Below, one piece after another: positions 8,492-17,911 of a DNA stretch of 58,659 nucleotides. Position 1 is the stretch's first letter, and every line of letters begins with the position of its first letter. Source of the stretch: Allopseudospirillum japonicum (GTDB lineage: Bacteria; Pseudomonadota; Gammaproteobacteria; Pseudomonadales; Halomonadaceae); contig NZ_FNYH01000012.1 in the NCBI RefSeq assembly GCF_900108915.1, forward strand, positions 1-58,659, in the 5' to 3' direction. The notes beneath the pieces are model-generated. The model was given only the letters and a program-made list of their open reading frames with translations, had not been told where the DNA came from and searched no databases. The translations under genes and the position numbers were made by a program.

Positions 8492-9310
8492 ATGGATGAC
8501 TTTATGAAGATACAAGTCAGGATAAGAGCGGTCGTTAGCCTCACGTTTAGCTTAGGGCTAGGTTGGGCTGGGTTGGTGCAGGCGGAGAATGCAGCCATCC
8601 AACAAATCGAGCAGGTATTGTTAGAAAGTCATCGTCAAGGTGCGCAAGTACAACAGCAAATTACGCATTTGGATCAGGAGGCAGAGGCGGCATATCGTCA
8701 ATATCAACAGCATTTGCAGCATATTCGGCAGCTAACCACTTATAACCAACAAGTTGAGCGTATGTTGATACAGCAGGAAGCAGAAATTGCGCAAACACAA
8801 CAGCAATTAGCTGTGGTTGAAAAGATGCAAGCGGCAGCTTTACCTCTATTAGTGGATATGTATCAGGCGTTACACGATTTTGTGGCTCAAGATATGCCAT
8901 TTTTGCACCAGCGGCGTTTACAAGCTTTGGCAGCTTTGGGACAGCAGCTTGATGATGCTCAGTTGAGTTTGGCGGATAAATATCGCCATTTGTTAGAGGC
9001 TTATCAAACAGAAATTCAATATGGGCATGAGTTTGTCGCTTGGCAAGGACAAATCTTGGATGCGCAGCAAACACCTCAGCAAGTTCGTTTTTTACGTGTT
9101 GGACGTGTGGGTTGGTTTTATCAAAATTTAACGGCCACGCAAGGTACACGTTGGCATGCTGAACAGCAAATTTGGCAACCCTTGAATCCGCAAGATCAGG
9201 CGTTATTAAGCAAGGGTCTAAGCATGGCTGATGAGAATATGTTACCAGATTTGCTTACCTTGCCTTTATTTATGCCTCAATTAGCCCAAGGGGAGAAGGT
9301 ACATGAGTAA
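8492..9310 (+). CDS. DUF3450 periplasmic coiled-coil protein of the TonB2 system
   Basis: A protein of about 270 residues matching DUF3450. If it starts at the second ATG (8504), it begins with a clean signal peptide (MKIQVRIRAVVSLTFSLG...VQA) followed by a long Gln/Glu-rich helical coiled coil. Neither ATG has a strong ribosome binding site. DUF3450 genes regularly head operons of the Vibrio TonB2 type. Their product is periplasmic and probably helps the ExbB/TtpC complex pass energy to TonB, but its mechanism is not known. Its 3' end overlaps the next gene by 8 bp (ATGAGTAA), which points to translational coupling. Confidence 0.88.
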   Translation: MDDFMKIQVRIRAVVSLTFSLGLGWAGLVQAENAAIQQIEQVLLESHRQGAQVQQQITHLDQEAEAAYRQYQQHLQHIRQLTTYNQQVERMLIQQEAEIAQTQQQLAVVEKMQAAALPLLVDMYQALHDFVAQDMPFLHQRRLQALAALGQQLDDAQLSLADKYRHLLEAYQTEIQYGHEFVAWQGQILDAQQTPQQVRFLRVGRVGWFYQNLTATQGTRWHAEQQIWQPLNPQDQALLSKGLSMADENMLPDLLTLPLFMPQLAQGEKVHE

Positions 9311-10625
9311 CCCGCTCCCTCGCTTATGTTTACTGCTAGCCTTATGGCCTGCAAGCACTTGGGCTGATGAAGCTTTAGACGCCTTATTACAGCAAGCCCG
9401 TGCGTTAAGTAGCCAAGATGCACGTACAGACCAAACACGTTTAGCAGAGTTTCGCGCGCATCATGCCCAACAAACCGAATTACTCGCCCAAGCCCAAACC
9501 CAGTTAGCCGAGTTAAAAGCACAACAGGCGCAGTTACAAGACGCTTTTGCGGCCAATCAAACCCAGCTAACGCAATTGCAAACCCAACTGCAGCAGGAAA
9601 GTGGAGAGTTAAAAGAAATTGCCACCGTGGTGAAGGAACAAGCTCAGGCTTTGCAAGCAGATTTTGATAAGTCGCTATTAACCGCTTTCTATCCGCAGCG
9701 CTTGCAAGTTTTTGCGTTTGCTCAGGAAAATACCTTTCCCAGTGTGCAGCAATTAGAAGATTTTGCCGCCATTTTACAACATGATTTATGGGCTTCTGCA
9801 CAAGTTGCCAAATTTCAACTCGCTGTAATTGATGAAACAGGCAAGTCTCATTCGGAATCTGTGTTAGGGATAGGTAGCTTTCTTGCAGTGAATGCGCAAG
9901 GAAAATATCTGCAATATCAAGCAGATCAGGGGTTAAGTTATTACTCAGTGCAGCCTAAAGCCAAAATCCAAGCTCAGGCCGCGGATTTTTTCCGTACAGG
10001 TGCAGGTCATCTCACTTTGGATCCGACGCAAGGTGAAGTATTGAGCCTGCTAGCACAGCAACCTAATTGGCAGCAAAGGTTACAACAAGGTGGATTAGTA
10101 GGTTATGTCATCCTTGCTTTGGGAGCTTTAGGCGGTCTGCTTGCCTTATGGAAATTGTTAGTAACGTTAACATTGGAAATCCAAGTAAAGCGTCAATGTA
10201 AGCACTTGCAGCAAGCTAATGCGCATAATCCTTTAGGACGTTTGTTGCTGGCGGGGCAGCAAGCACAGGATCGTGAGGCTTGCCAATTAAGTATCGAAGA
10301 AGCGCTATTAAAAGAAGCGCCTGCCATTGAGCAAGGCCTGACGTTCTTAAAGCTGGTTGCAAGTGTCGCGCCCTTGTTGGGACTTTTAGGCACTGTGACC
10401 GGTATGATTGCGACCTTCCAAAGTATCACCTTATTTGGCACAGGTGACCCTCAATTAATGGCAGGGGGGATTTCGCAAGCCTTGATCACCACAGTATTAG
10501 GTTTGTGCGTCGCCATTCCCCTATTATTTTGCCACAGCTTATTAGCGGCACGTTGTCGGCGTATGCTGCGTTTATTGCAGCAAAAAAGCATGGCACTTGT
10601 GCTACAAATGCCTGTAGGACATTAG
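9303..10625 (+). CDS. ttpC: TtpC-like large ExbB (MotA/TolQ/ExbB proton channel)
   Basis: A 440-residue protein: signal peptide (1-21, ending STWA), a Gln-rich periplasmic coiled coil (about 25-115), a periplasmic domain, a membrane segment near 265-285, and a C-terminal MotA/TolQ/ExbB channel domain carrying LLGLLGTVTGMIATF. The long periplasmic extension separates TtpC from ordinary ExbB. In Vibrio, TtpC is required for TonB2 function alongside ExbB2 and ExbD2. The gene order here matches that system. It overlaps the DUF3450 gene and is 1 bp from exbB. The symbol is given by analogy with Vibrio. Confidence 0.88.
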   Translation: MSNPLPRLCLLLALWPASTWADEALDALLQQARALSSQDARTDQTRLAEFRAHHAQQTELLAQAQTQLAELKAQQAQLQDAFAANQTQLTQLQTQLQQESGELKEIATVVKEQAQALQADFDKSLLTAFYPQRLQVFAFAQENTFPSVQQLEDFAAILQHDLWASAQVAKFQLAVIDETGKSHSESVLGIGSFLAVNAQGKYLQYQADQGLSYYSVQPKAKIQAQAADFFRTGAGHLTLDPTQGEVLSLLAQQPNWQQRLQQGGLVGYVILALGALGGLLALWKLLVTLTLEIQVKRQCKHLQQANAHNPLGRLLLAGQQAQDREACQLSIEEALLKEAPAIEQGLTFLKLVASVAPLLGLLGTVTGMIATFQSITLFGTGDPQLMAGGISQALITTVLGLCVAIPLLFCHSLLAARCRRMLRLLQQKSMALVLQMPVGH

Positions 10626-10626
10626 C

Positions 10627-11115
10627 ATGGACGGACAAGCTTGGTGGCCTTATCTGCAAGCGTTTTTACATGCAGGCGGCCCTGTCGTTGAGGCTTTATT
10701 TTTTTTGTGTTGGATTTTATGGGCGTTACTTTTGGAACGTTTGTGGTTTTGTTGGCGTATTTATCCTCAAGATCGTGCCTTGGCTACTCATTCTATGGAT
10801 CAGGTAGATTTGCGCCTTGCTCTGGAGGCAGTTTGGCCATTAATCCGCAATCTTATTAGTTTATGTCCTTTGATTGGTTTATTAGGCACAGTCACGGGCA
10901 TGATTCAAGTCTTTGATGTGTTAGCGATGACAGGCACGGCTAACCCTAAACTCATGGCCGCAGGAGTTGCACGCGCGACCTTACCAACGCTTGCCGGTAT
11001 TTTGATTGCTGTGGTGGGGTTATTGGTATGTACACCGTTACAACGTTGGAGCCAGCGCCAAGCTTTGCAGTTGACACTGTCAAAACCTGCAGAAGGAAAT
11101 AGGAAATATGTCTAG
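10627..11115 (+). CDS. exbB: ExbB-like proton channel subunit
   Basis: A 162-residue MotA/TolQ/ExbB-family inner-membrane protein. The first membrane segment is near residues 20-40. The conserved pair of channel helices is at about 85-105 (LIGLLGTVTGMIQVFDV) and 120-142. It is short, as ExbB2-type proteins are. With ExbD it should form the proton channel that drives TonB. The ATG follows the ttpC stop by 1 bp, and its end overlaps exbD by 8 bp, so the operon is tightly coupled. Confidence 0.9.
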   Translation: MDGQAWWPYLQAFLHAGGPVVEALFFLCWILWALLLERLWFCWRIYPQDRALATHSMDQVDLRLALEAVWPLIRNLISLCPLIGLLGTVTGMIQVFDVLAMTGTANPKLMAAGVARATLPTLAGILIAVVGLLVCTPLQRWSQRQALQLTLSKPAEGNRKYV

Positions 11116-11521
11116 ACGTTTACAATTAGATTTGCCAGAAGAAGATACGCAAATTGATATGACGCCCATGTTGGATATTGTCTTTATCATGCTGATTTTC
11201 TTTATTGTTTCAACCACTTTTATTCGTGAAGCAGGGGTCAAGGTCGAGCGCCCGGAATCAAGCACGGCAAGTGCCACTAAGCCAGAAAGCATCCCAATTG
11301 CCTTAACAGCAGCAGGGGAAATTTGGTTAGATCAGCAGCCGCTGGATATCGGCTTATTAGCCAAACGTTTAAGCTTGCTACACCGAGAGCAGCCACAAGC
11401 AAGCTTGTTAATTCAGGCGGATAAAAGAGCGCACACAGGCTTGCTAATTCAAGTGTTGGATACTGCAAAAGCTGCTGGGATACAGGAGATTGCCGTGGCA
11501 ACCCAGCAGGGGGAAGGCTAG
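11108..11521 (+). CDS. exbD: ExbD biopolymer transport protein
   Basis: A 137-residue ExbD/TolR-family protein: short cytoplasmic N terminus, one membrane helix (about 22-42) and a periplasmic C-terminal domain. The helix begins with IDMTPMLDIVF, placing the conserved membrane Asp at residue 23. In ExbD this Asp takes part in proton conduction. It partners the preceding ExbB. Its stop codon is immediately followed by the tonB ATG. Confidence 0.93.
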   Translation: MSRRLQLDLPEEDTQIDMTPMLDIVFIMLIFFIVSTTFIREAGVKVERPESSTASATKPESIPIALTAAGEIWLDQQPLDIGLLAKRLSLLHREQPQASLLIQADKRAHTGLLIQVLDTAKAAGIQEIAVATQQGEG

Positions 11522-12214
11522 ATGTCTTGGTTGTATGGTGTTCCCTTGTCGCTAGGGATCAGCTTGTTGCTGTTTAATCTTTTGGCGTATTTGGCAGGCA
11601 TAGGCCAACCGCTACCTGAGATAGCAACAGAAACGCTGCAATGGACCGCAGCAACTCAAGCACCGAGCACATCAAGCCCAACACAAACTGAGAGCCAGCC
11701 ACCAAGCTTGCCACAAGCCCCTATTCCACCGTCGCCCATGCTGCCACCGCAAAGGCCGCCCACACCAGCGCCCTCGCCTGTGGTCTTGAGCCCTCAAGCG
11801 CCTCCGATACCTCAGTTACAAGAGCTTGCGACGGTAAGTGAGTTGCCTATGCCAGCTTTAGATATGCAAAGCTTGCAAGAAGCTGTTAATCCTCATGCGC
11901 AAATACCAAACGCACCAACATCTACTAGCCTGCATATGGATTTAGAAGCCATGCCGCGGCAACGTCAACATCCACAGTACCCAAGACGTGCTTTGTTACG
12001 TGGGATTCAGGGACAGGTGTTAGTGGAATTTATTGTTGATGAGCAAGGTCAAGTGGTGATGGATTCAGTGGAATTTATCGAAGCTGAACCGGCCGGTATC
12101 TTTGAAACCAGTGTACGCCGCGCTTTAACTCGGTGGCACTTTCAACCACGGATAGAACAAGGTCAAGCGCGTCCTTTCCGTACACGTCAGCGCCTAGAGT
12201 TTACATTGGATTAA
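11522..12214 (+). CDS. tonB: TonB energy transducer (TonB2 type)
   Basis: A 230-residue TonB. It has an N-terminal membrane anchor (about 5-27), a Pro-rich periplasmic spacer (about 50-110, many PP, PSP and APP steps), and a C-terminal TonB domain with YPRRALLRGIQGQVLVEF and a final RPFRTRQRLEFTL strand. The YP box in the C-terminal domain contacts TonB boxes of outer-membrane receptors such as BtuB, which is encoded 17 kb away in this window. It directly follows exbD with no gap. Confidence 0.93.
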   Translation: MSWLYGVPLSLGISLLLFNLLAYLAGIGQPLPEIATETLQWTAATQAPSTSSPTQTESQPPSLPQAPIPPSPMLPPQRPPTPAPSPVVLSPQAPPIPQLQELATVSELPMPALDMQSLQEAVNPHAQIPNAPTSTSLHMDLEAMPRQRQHPQYPRRALLRGIQGQVLVEFIVDEQGQVVMDSVEFIEAEPAGIFETSVRRALTRWHFQPRIEQGQARPFRTRQRLEFTLD

Positions 12215-12235
12215 TAAAACCTTAAGGAATAAAAG

Positions 12236-13180
12236 ATGATACGTGTCTTATTGATTGTAATAGGTTTTAGTTTAAATTTTTCTGTGGCGAATGCGGCAAA
12301 AATATCCCCGCAAGGGATACAGCAAGTACAGGCTGCGCAAGTTTACATACAAAAAAAACAATACCAACCAGCACAAGCCGCCTTGAAAACATTAATTGCA
12401 AGTCAGTTCCCTTTAGAGCAGGCTTATGGGTGGCGTTTACAAGCACAAATGTCGATGCAGCAAGCAGCTTATGCACAAGCTGTGCAAGCGCTTAAGCAGG
12501 CACTAGCTTTACAGGTATTAACACAAGCAGAAGCTTTAAGTATGTGGCATACCTTGGCAGGTTTGCACTGGCGTTTGCAACAAACACAAGCAGGTATCCA
12601 AGCAATGCAAACTTGGATGCAAGGCGTGCCTAAAATACAAATCACGGCCCAAGATTATCTTGCGTTAGCGCAAGCCTATAGCCAAGAGAAGCTGTGGTCG
12701 CAAGTGGCAGTGAATGTGCAAAAGGCTATACAAAAACAAACACCTGAAGCAGTGCCTGAGGCTTGGTTTCAACTACAATTGGCGGCTTCCGTGCATCAAA
12801 AAGATTGGCGCGCGGCTTTGAAGGTTAGCCGGCATTTGCTGAAGACTTATCCGCATAAAGTCATGTATTGGCAGCAGGTAGCACAAGTCTATCAGCAACG
12901 TGGACATCTTGATAAAACCTTGGCGATTTACCGAGCAGCTTGGCTGCGTGGTTATTTAACTCGTGAGCAAGATTATCAGCGTTTGGCCAATTTTATGGTG
13001 CAGCAAAATGTACCGCAACGTGCGGTGGAAGTGTTGCATTTGGGTTTTAAACGTGGACATTTAGGAAAATCGACAGCAAATTTGAATTTATTAGCATGGG
13101 CACAAGCGCGTGCAGGCCAAGGCGCGCTTGCTCAGCAAATGGCATATCAAACGGAGAAAAAACCGCACCTCGGTAGTTGA
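12236..13180 (+). CDS. TPR-repeat periplasmic protein of the TonB2 operon
   Basis: A 314-residue protein with a signal peptide (1-20, ending ANA) and degenerate tetratricopeptide repeats through most of its length, for example QPAQAALKTLI, AYAQAVQALKQAL and DKTLAIYRAAW. It is the last gene of the operon, 21 bp after tonB, with AAGGAAT before the ATG. A TPR protein commonly closes TonB2-type operons and is thought to support complex assembly or receptor interaction; its precise role is not established. It converges with the prepilin gene at only 11 bp, with no terminator hairpin visible between them. Confidence 0.88.
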   Translation: MIRVLLIVIGFSLNFSVANAAKISPQGIQQVQAAQVYIQKKQYQPAQAALKTLIASQFPLEQAYGWRLQAQMSMQQAAYAQAVQALKQALALQVLTQAEALSMWHTLAGLHWRLQQTQAGIQAMQTWMQGVPKIQITAQDYLALAQAYSQEKLWSQVAVNVQKAIQKQTPEAVPEAWFQLQLAASVHQKDWRAALKVSRHLLKTYPHKVMYWQQVAQVYQQRGHLDKTLAIYRAAWLRGYLTREQDYQRLANFMVQQNVPQRAVEVLHLGFKRGHLGKSTANLNLLAWAQARAGQGALAQQMAYQTEKKPHLGS

Positions 13181-13191
13181 AGGCTTGGTGA

Positions 13192-13662
13192 TTAAGGGCG
13201 ACAGTGACCTGGTAATATATGGGCTTTAATCCCTTGAATGCTGGTACTTTGACAACGCCACTGCAAGCTGCCGTCACTGGCACTGGGTGCAGAAGAAAGC
13301 ATGATACCATTAGATTGGGCATCGATACGGAAAAAGCGAACAGGATCTAAATAAGCACGAATCTGTAAACTTTGATTACCACTTGGCTGATGTAAACTCA
13401 CACTTTGAATGTATTTCGTATGGATAGCGTTCACACCTAACTCACTGAGTTGATTGGGGAAATGTCCCATGCTTTGATAAAATACGCTGGCTTCACTGCG
13501 TACTTGTCCTAAATGGATAAGGGCTTCGGTGATTTTTGCTCTGTCTGTATATTCCATATAAGTCAGTACCGCCATAGAGGCTAAAATGGCGAGAATCACA
13601 GAGACCATCATTAACTCAAGGATGCTAAACCCACGCATCGTTTTGGGAGCCAAGGAAAGCAT
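13192..13662 (-). CDS. Type IV prepilin-like protein
   Basis: A 156-residue prepilin. A short charged leader ends MRG, followed by FSILELMMVSVILAILASMA, which is the class III signal: prepilin peptidase cuts at Gly11/Phe12 and Glu5 of the mature protein is kept (FSILE). The mature part has two C-terminal cysteines (WRCQS and GHCRP) that could form the pilin disulfide loop. No assembly gene (pilBCD or similar) is in the window, so this is an isolated major or minor pilin, or a type II pseudopilin. The first ATG has AGAGG 11 nt upstream. Confidence 0.88.
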   Translation of the reverse strand: MLSLAPKTMRGFSILELMMVSVILAILASMAVLTYMEYTDRAKITEALIHLGQVRSEASVFYQSMGHFPNQLSELGVNAIHTKYIQSVSLHQPSGNQSLQIRAYLDPVRFFRIDAQSNGIMLSSAPSASDGSLQWRCQSTSIQGIKAHILPGHCRP

Positions 13663-13766
13663 GTCAATAAAACCTCTTTGTTAAGCAGTGTCTTAATTTT
13701 ATTTGAGCACTAAAGACAAAGAGTGTCGAGTTTTTTACAAAGTATTTTGTGGTACATCAAAGGAAG

Positions 13767-13804
13767 TATATGCAGACAAGCTTTTTTAAAGTTATCTGCA
13801 TATA
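13767..13804 (-). terminator. Hairpin downstream of the TAXI protein gene
   Basis: A perfect 10-bp inverted repeat, TATATGCAGA and TCTGCATATA, with an 18-nt loop lies just past the stop of the TAXI protein gene. The stem is A/T-rich with no clear trailing T run, so it may end transcripts weakly or stabilise the 3' end. Confidence 0.4.
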
Positions 13805-13816
13805 AAAGAGGTGGTT

Positions 13817-14650
13817 TTATTTGCTGAGAATACGTTGTTTATTAATTAAAGTAGCCTCTTGGATAAACTCCATTGCTGTTTGGTTGGTCGCATCACCAAT
13901 AATGAGTGTGGAGGTGCAGGGCGCAACGACTTCTTTATCAAATAGCCCTTGTGTATTGTAGGTAGATTTTTGGAAATCGTAGACGCTTTTACCATTAGGT
14001 AGCTTGTTATTAAGTGAATAATCATCTAAAGAAATCATTCTTAATTTATCTGCATTAGCATTGATGGCTTGCAAATATTTATTATCTTGGTTAGGCGCAG
14101 AAACCCAAACGAAACCGTCATATTGGCCAGAAATAACTTTAGTGAGTGCAGATAAGCCACCTTCATAATAAACACTGGCTTCGCGGTAATCATCCTCCAA
14201 ACGGACTAAATATTGCCAACTTCCAACAGAACCGCTGCCTTTCTCGCCAATAGCCAATTTGGTATTTTGACCAATGTCATCTTCATCTTTTAAATGAGAT
14301 TGCTTGCTAGCAACTAAATAAACGCACTCAGAAGTTAGCTCACCACCTAAGCCAATTTTTTGGCTGGCTTGTGGATGTTTATCAAGATAAAGCGCCAAAA
14401 TATCCGCTTGGGTAAAGCCGATATCGGCTTGTCCAGCAAGAATACGCTCAATATTTTGCTGGCTGCCTGCAGAAAAAAGCTCCTGTGCATCTAACTGTTG
14501 TTCCTGTGCCATGGCAAGTAAATTTTTGGTGTACACAGATGAATAAGTTAACCCTTTGCTACCAGAGCTAATGCGTAGTGCCTCTGCATGTACAGGAGCG
14601 ATCAAAGCGAACGCAAGTCCTAAAGAAGCGGTTTTGACCAGCTGAGACAT
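13817..14650 (-). CDS. TAXI-family TRAP transporter solute-binding protein
   Basis: A 277-residue secreted protein: signal peptide (1-22, ending VHA), then a periplasmic binding fold with the TAXI-like start RISSGSKGLTYSSVY and the segment QQNIERILAGQADIGFTQADI. TAXI proteins deliver small substrates to fused DctQM TRAP permeases. No permease gene adjoins it, so it is either orphan or works with a distant one. The ligand cannot be predicted. AAGGAG precedes the ATG. Other type 2 binding-protein families remain possible, but the overall pattern favours TAXI. Confidence 0.75.
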   Translation of the reverse strand: MSQLVKTASLGLAFALIAPVHAEALRISSGSKGLTYSSVYTKNLLAMAQEQQLDAQELFSAGSQQNIERILAGQADIGFTQADILALYLDKHPQASQKIGLGGELTSECVYLVASKQSHLKDEDDIGQNTKLAIGEKGSGSVGSWQYLVRLEDDYREASVYYEGGLSALTKVISGQYDGFVWVSAPNQDNKYLQAINANADKLRMISLDDYSLNNKLPNGKSVYDFQKSTYNTQGLFDKEVVAPCTSTLIIGDATNQTAMEFIQEATLINKQRILSK

Positions 14651-14745
14651 AAAGGCATCTCCTTAAAGATGAGTTTATTTGTCATTATTGAATCCATTTT
14701 AAATCGCATCTAGTATACACAAATCAGGCAAGCTTGAAAGTAGTG

Positions 14746-15342
14746 CTAGCTCATGCTTAAACGAACCGCGGCAGCAATAAAGACACTTGAAAAAATGATT
14801 TTTTGTAGTTTAAATCCTAAATTTGATTGTAAATAATGACGTGCTTGGCTTGCAAGTAAGATATACAAGCAATCAAAAGAAAAGCCAAGTATAACTAATA
14901 AGCTGCCTAAATAAAGATATTGGCTGAACAACTCTAAATCTTGTTCAATAAATTGTGGTAAGAAAAGTGCGCAAAAAATTAGAGCTTTGGGGTTAAGTAA
15001 ATTAGTCAATAAGCCCTGTGAAAAACTGTATAAATAACTTTGTGTTGTTGTGACTCTCGTCGGTTTATTATAGGTAGCAGAAATCATTTTGTAGGCCATC
15101 CACAGTAAATAAAGGACACCTAAAAATCGTACCGCATCGAATAACAAGGTATGCGTTGCCAATAAAGCGGCTAATCCTAAAGCAGATAAAAGTACATGCA
15201 GTGCGCGTGCACAAGCCAGTCCAATCGCAGTCAAGAGGGCATTAGCAATACCTCTTTGGATTGACTGCGCCATTAACAAAGCCATGTCAGGACCTGGTAA
15301 TAAGTAAGCCGCACTTAAAGCAATCAAATAAAGACTCAACAT
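14746..15342 (-). CDS. LysE/RhtB-family amino acid exporter
   Basis: About 198 residues with five to six membrane segments. The N-terminal signature is LYLIALSAAYLLPGPDMALL, the LysE/RhtB motif around the PGPD turn. The open frame extends upstream to a TTG at 15375, but GGAG about 10 nt before the ATG at 15342 supports the shorter start. It is divergent from an Lrp/AsnC regulator 121 bp away. That is the classic arrangement for an amino acid exporter induced by its substrate. The substrate is not identifiable from sequence. Confidence 0.88.
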   Translation of the reverse strand: MLSLYLIALSAAYLLPGPDMALLMAQSIQRGIANALLTAIGLACARALHVLLSALGLAALLATHTLLFDAVRFLGVLYLLWMAYKMISATYNKPTRVTTTQSYLYSFSQGLLTNLLNPKALIFCALFLPQFIEQDLELFSQYLYLGSLLVILGFSFDCLYILLASQARHYLQSNLGFKLQKIIFSSVFIAAAVRLSMS

Positions 15343-15463
15343 TGAAAATAGCTCCAAAAAATCAACATCTAGCAATTATCTGTGGATTCATGCAAAATTA
15401 CCTTGCTATTTTTAGCTTGTTTTTACTTTTTTAAGCAGGTTCTTTTCTCCTAATAGGTTTTTT

Positions 15464-15934
15464 ATGAAAGAAATTTGCGATCTAGATGCTGTTGATCTTC
15501 AATTGCTACAAATTTTGCAGCAAGAAGGACGGCTTTCTAATGCCAAACTTGCTGAACGTTTAGCCTTAAGCGAGGCACCTTGTTGGCGACGTTTACGGCG
15601 TTTAGAACAAGAGAACATTATTCAAGGTTATCGTGCGAATTTAAATCGTGAAAAACTAGGATTTGGCGTGGTTGTATTTGCGCAAATTCGCTTAGGCGAG
15701 CATGCGAGCGAAGCACCAATTATTTTTGAAAATCAAGTACGTGACATTCCACAAATTTTGGCTTGTTATAATGTATCTGGTGAGTGTGATTATATGTTAT
15801 TAGTTGTGGCAGAAAATTTAGAGGCTTATGGGAATTTTGTACGTGATCAATTACGAACTTTAGCTGGTGTGGTGTCGATTCAATCGAATTTAGCCTTGCA
15901 AGAAATTAAGGCAACATATCAGCTGCCTATTTAA
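15464..15934 (+). CDS. Lrp/AsnC-family transcriptional regulator
   Basis: A 156-residue regulator with an N-terminal helix-turn-helix (LLQILQQEGRLSNAKLAERL, then SEAPCWRRLRRLE) and a C-terminal RAM ligand-binding domain (about 75-150) containing SGECDYMLLVV. The Trp-Arg-Arg recognition-helix core is typical of AsnC/Lrp proteins. It probably controls the divergent LysE-type exporter in response to an amino acid; this is inferred from context. It has no strong ribosome binding site immediately upstream. Confidence 0.92.
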   Translation: MKEICDLDAVDLQLLQILQQEGRLSNAKLAERLALSEAPCWRRLRRLEQENIIQGYRANLNREKLGFGVVVFAQIRLGEHASEAPIIFENQVRDIPQILACYNVSGECDYMLLVVAENLEAYGNFVRDQLRTLAGVVSIQSNLALQEIKATYQLPI

Positions 15935-15941
15935 CAAGATC

Positions 15942-15959
15942 GCAGGCATCCCTGCCTGC
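15942..15959 (+). terminator. Short hairpin between convergent lrp-like and chemoreceptor genes
   Basis: GCAGGCA and TGCCTGC form a perfect 7-bp stem with a TCCC loop in the 35-bp convergent gap. There is no T tract, so any termination activity is uncertain. Confidence 0.4.
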
Positions 15960-15969
15960 ATATAGATAC

Positions 15970-17835
15970 TTAACTTAATTTGAACGCTTGATGTAAATGC
16001 TTTTGTAGTGCATCGATTTCTAACTTTAATTGCAGTGTTTCTTGGTGGTGTTCGGTAGAAGATTGCATCAAAATTTCTGAAGCACCACGGACACTTTCAG
16101 CATGGTACATCATCTCTTTAGACATACTACGTTGTTGTGCGACCGCAACAGACGTTTGGTGAGCTAGATCGCGTACACCAGAATTTTCTTGATCAATATG
16201 AATGAGTTGCTGATGAACAGCCTCACTTTGTTCGCGGCTAGCGTCCGCTTTTTGTTCACTTTGACGCATCGTGAGTAAGGTTTGTTGGGTGACTTTTTCC
16301 AAAATCTGAATCAGATTATGAATCTCTTGCGTGGCATTTTGCGTTTTCTGCGACAAGCTGCGTACTTCATCTGCTACAACAGCAAAGCCTCGCCCCGCTT
16401 CCCCTGCACGCGCTGCTTCAATTGCTGCATTTAGTGCAAGGAGGTTGGTTTGCTCAGAAATTTCACTAATACTGGCGAGAATCCCGCGAATTTCCACAAC
16501 ACTTTTTTCTAAGTTACTCAAATGCTGCGCACTATGTTTTACATCATAAATAAGCTGGTCTAAAGCTTTGCGACTTTGATGTACTAAACCGACCCCTTCT
16601 TGCCCAGCGCAGACACTACGTTTAGAAACTTCTAATGTCGTTTCTGCATTGGTGGCAATATTTGCCGTTGCTTCAGTCATTTGCGCTAAGGCATCATTGA
16701 GTTGGACGAGCTCATTTTTTTGATGCTCAATTAATTCTTGTGTGTTTTGTGAATGCTGAGCATTACGCTCAATATCGGCAAGTAATTGTGCTGTTAATTG
16801 GTGGGTGTGGCCTAAAGTGTTATCAAGCTTTTTAACGAGGTAATTAAAAGCTTGTGCAATTTTACCAAACTCATCTTTGGTATTCAGTTGGATATATTGA
16901 TTCACATTACCTTCTGCAAGAGTGTGCAAGGCTTGGGTGATCTCAACTAAAGGACGGCTAAAATAATTAGCAACTAAGAAGGTTGCTGCAATTGCACCTA
17001 AGACAATAAGTGAACAGAGTAAAACGAGTTGAGTTTTTAATGAATAAACTGCCTGAGTCGCTTCTTGTTTATTTACAAGTAAAATAAGCTGCCAGTCGAG
17101 ATGCTTGATTTTTTGTTGGGTTAAAAACCAACTTGCTCCTTGATAGTGAACCTGCTGGCTCTTGTGATCCTGACTGGTTTTTGTAATTAAGCTAGTATAG
17201 TCACGGTTGATTAAGCTTTTATCTGGATGAGCAATTAATTTGCCTTGAGCATCTGTCAGCCAAAGCTCAGATTGCCAGCGGCTATCTAATTGCAATAAAG
17301 ATTCAATAATTTCAGTTAAAGTAATATCAGCAGCAAGGACACCTTGTTGGCGGTCTACGGTTTGCATTGGGACAGCAAAGGTGACGACGGCTTCCCCAGT
17401 GCTAGCACGGGGGTAAGGTGCAGTGACAATAGGTTTTTGCTGAGCTTGTGCTTGTTGATACCAAGGGCGTTTACGAGGATCATAATCTGGCTTGAGTTGT
17501 ACTGGTGGATAAGATTGCAGCATTTTTCCTGTTTGGGTGCCAAGATAAAACAAATCAAACCCACCAGCATTTTTTGCTAATGTTAATTGTGTTGGTAAAG
17601 CAGAAACGTCTTGGGTTAATTGATCTTTAGCGGCATTTAAAACCCGATATTTATCCTGTGTCCAAGTACTGATAATTTGTGTCGCTTCTGTGAGTGTTAC
17701 TTGAATTTGATGTTGTAATGAATTCTCTGTTTCTTGCGTAAGGCCTTTCACTGAAACAACGGCAAGTAGTAAGCAAGACAATGCAATTAAACCAACAATA
17801 GCAATGAGTAGTTTATTTCTAAAATTTAATATCAT
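15970..17835 (-). CDS. Methyl-accepting chemotaxis protein with dCache sensor
   Basis: A 621-residue chemoreceptor: membrane segment 1 (about 8-28), periplasmic dCache-type sensor (about 35-265, with [13 protein letters not shown] and GVLAADITL), membrane segment 2 (about 270-290), HAMP (about 290-345), and a signalling domain whose tip is [20 protein letters not shown]. The DPRKRPWY motif is common in dCache_1 receptors, many of which bind amino acids or other small metabolites; the ligand here is unknown. No CheB/CheR pentapeptide is evident at the C terminus. It is monocistronic, between an Lrp-type and a HopJ-family gene. Confidence 0.93.
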   Translation of the reverse strand: MILNFRNKLLIAIVGLIALSCLLLAVVSVKGLTQETENSLQHQIQVTLTEATQIISTWTQDKYRVLNAAKDQLTQDVSALPTQLTLAKNAGGFDLFYLGTQTGKMLQSYPPVQLKPDYDPRKRPWYQQAQAQQKPIVTAPYPRASTGEAVVTFAVPMQTVDRQQGVLAADITLTEIIESLLQLDSRWQSELWLTDAQGKLIAHPDKSLINRDYTSLITKTSQDHKSQQVHYQGASWFLTQQKIKHLDWQLILLVNKQEATQAVYSLKTQLVLLCSLIVLGAIAATFLVANYFSRPLVEITQALHTLAEGNVNQYIQLNTKDEFGKIAQAFNYLVKKLDNTLGHTHQLTAQLLADIERNAQHSQNTQELIEHQKNELVQLNDALAQMTEATANIATNAETTLEVSKRSVCAGQEGVGLVHQSRKALDQLIYDVKHSAQHLSNLEKSVVEIRGILASISEISEQTNLLALNAAIEAARAGEAGRGFAVVADEVRSLSQKTQNATQEIHNLIQILEKVTQQTLLTMRQSEQKADASREQSEAVHQQLIHIDQENSGVRDLAHQTSVAVAQQRSMSKEMMYHAESVRGASEILMQSSTEHHQETLQLKLEIDALQKHLHQAFKLS

Positions 17836-17911
17836 CTTAATATCCTATTACCCTAAATTAAGTTGGCTTGATTCAGTAAACCTCAATGGTACTTTTGCCA
17901 ACTTGCCTGAG

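Noticed and set aside
9277-9801. 174-codon minus-strand frame within ttpC
   Set aside because: It is antisense to a well-supported operon gene and its frame is open only because of the biased codon use of the real gene.
13192-13662. Type IV pilus gene cluster
   Set aside because: A single prepilin gene stands alone without assembly or motor genes.
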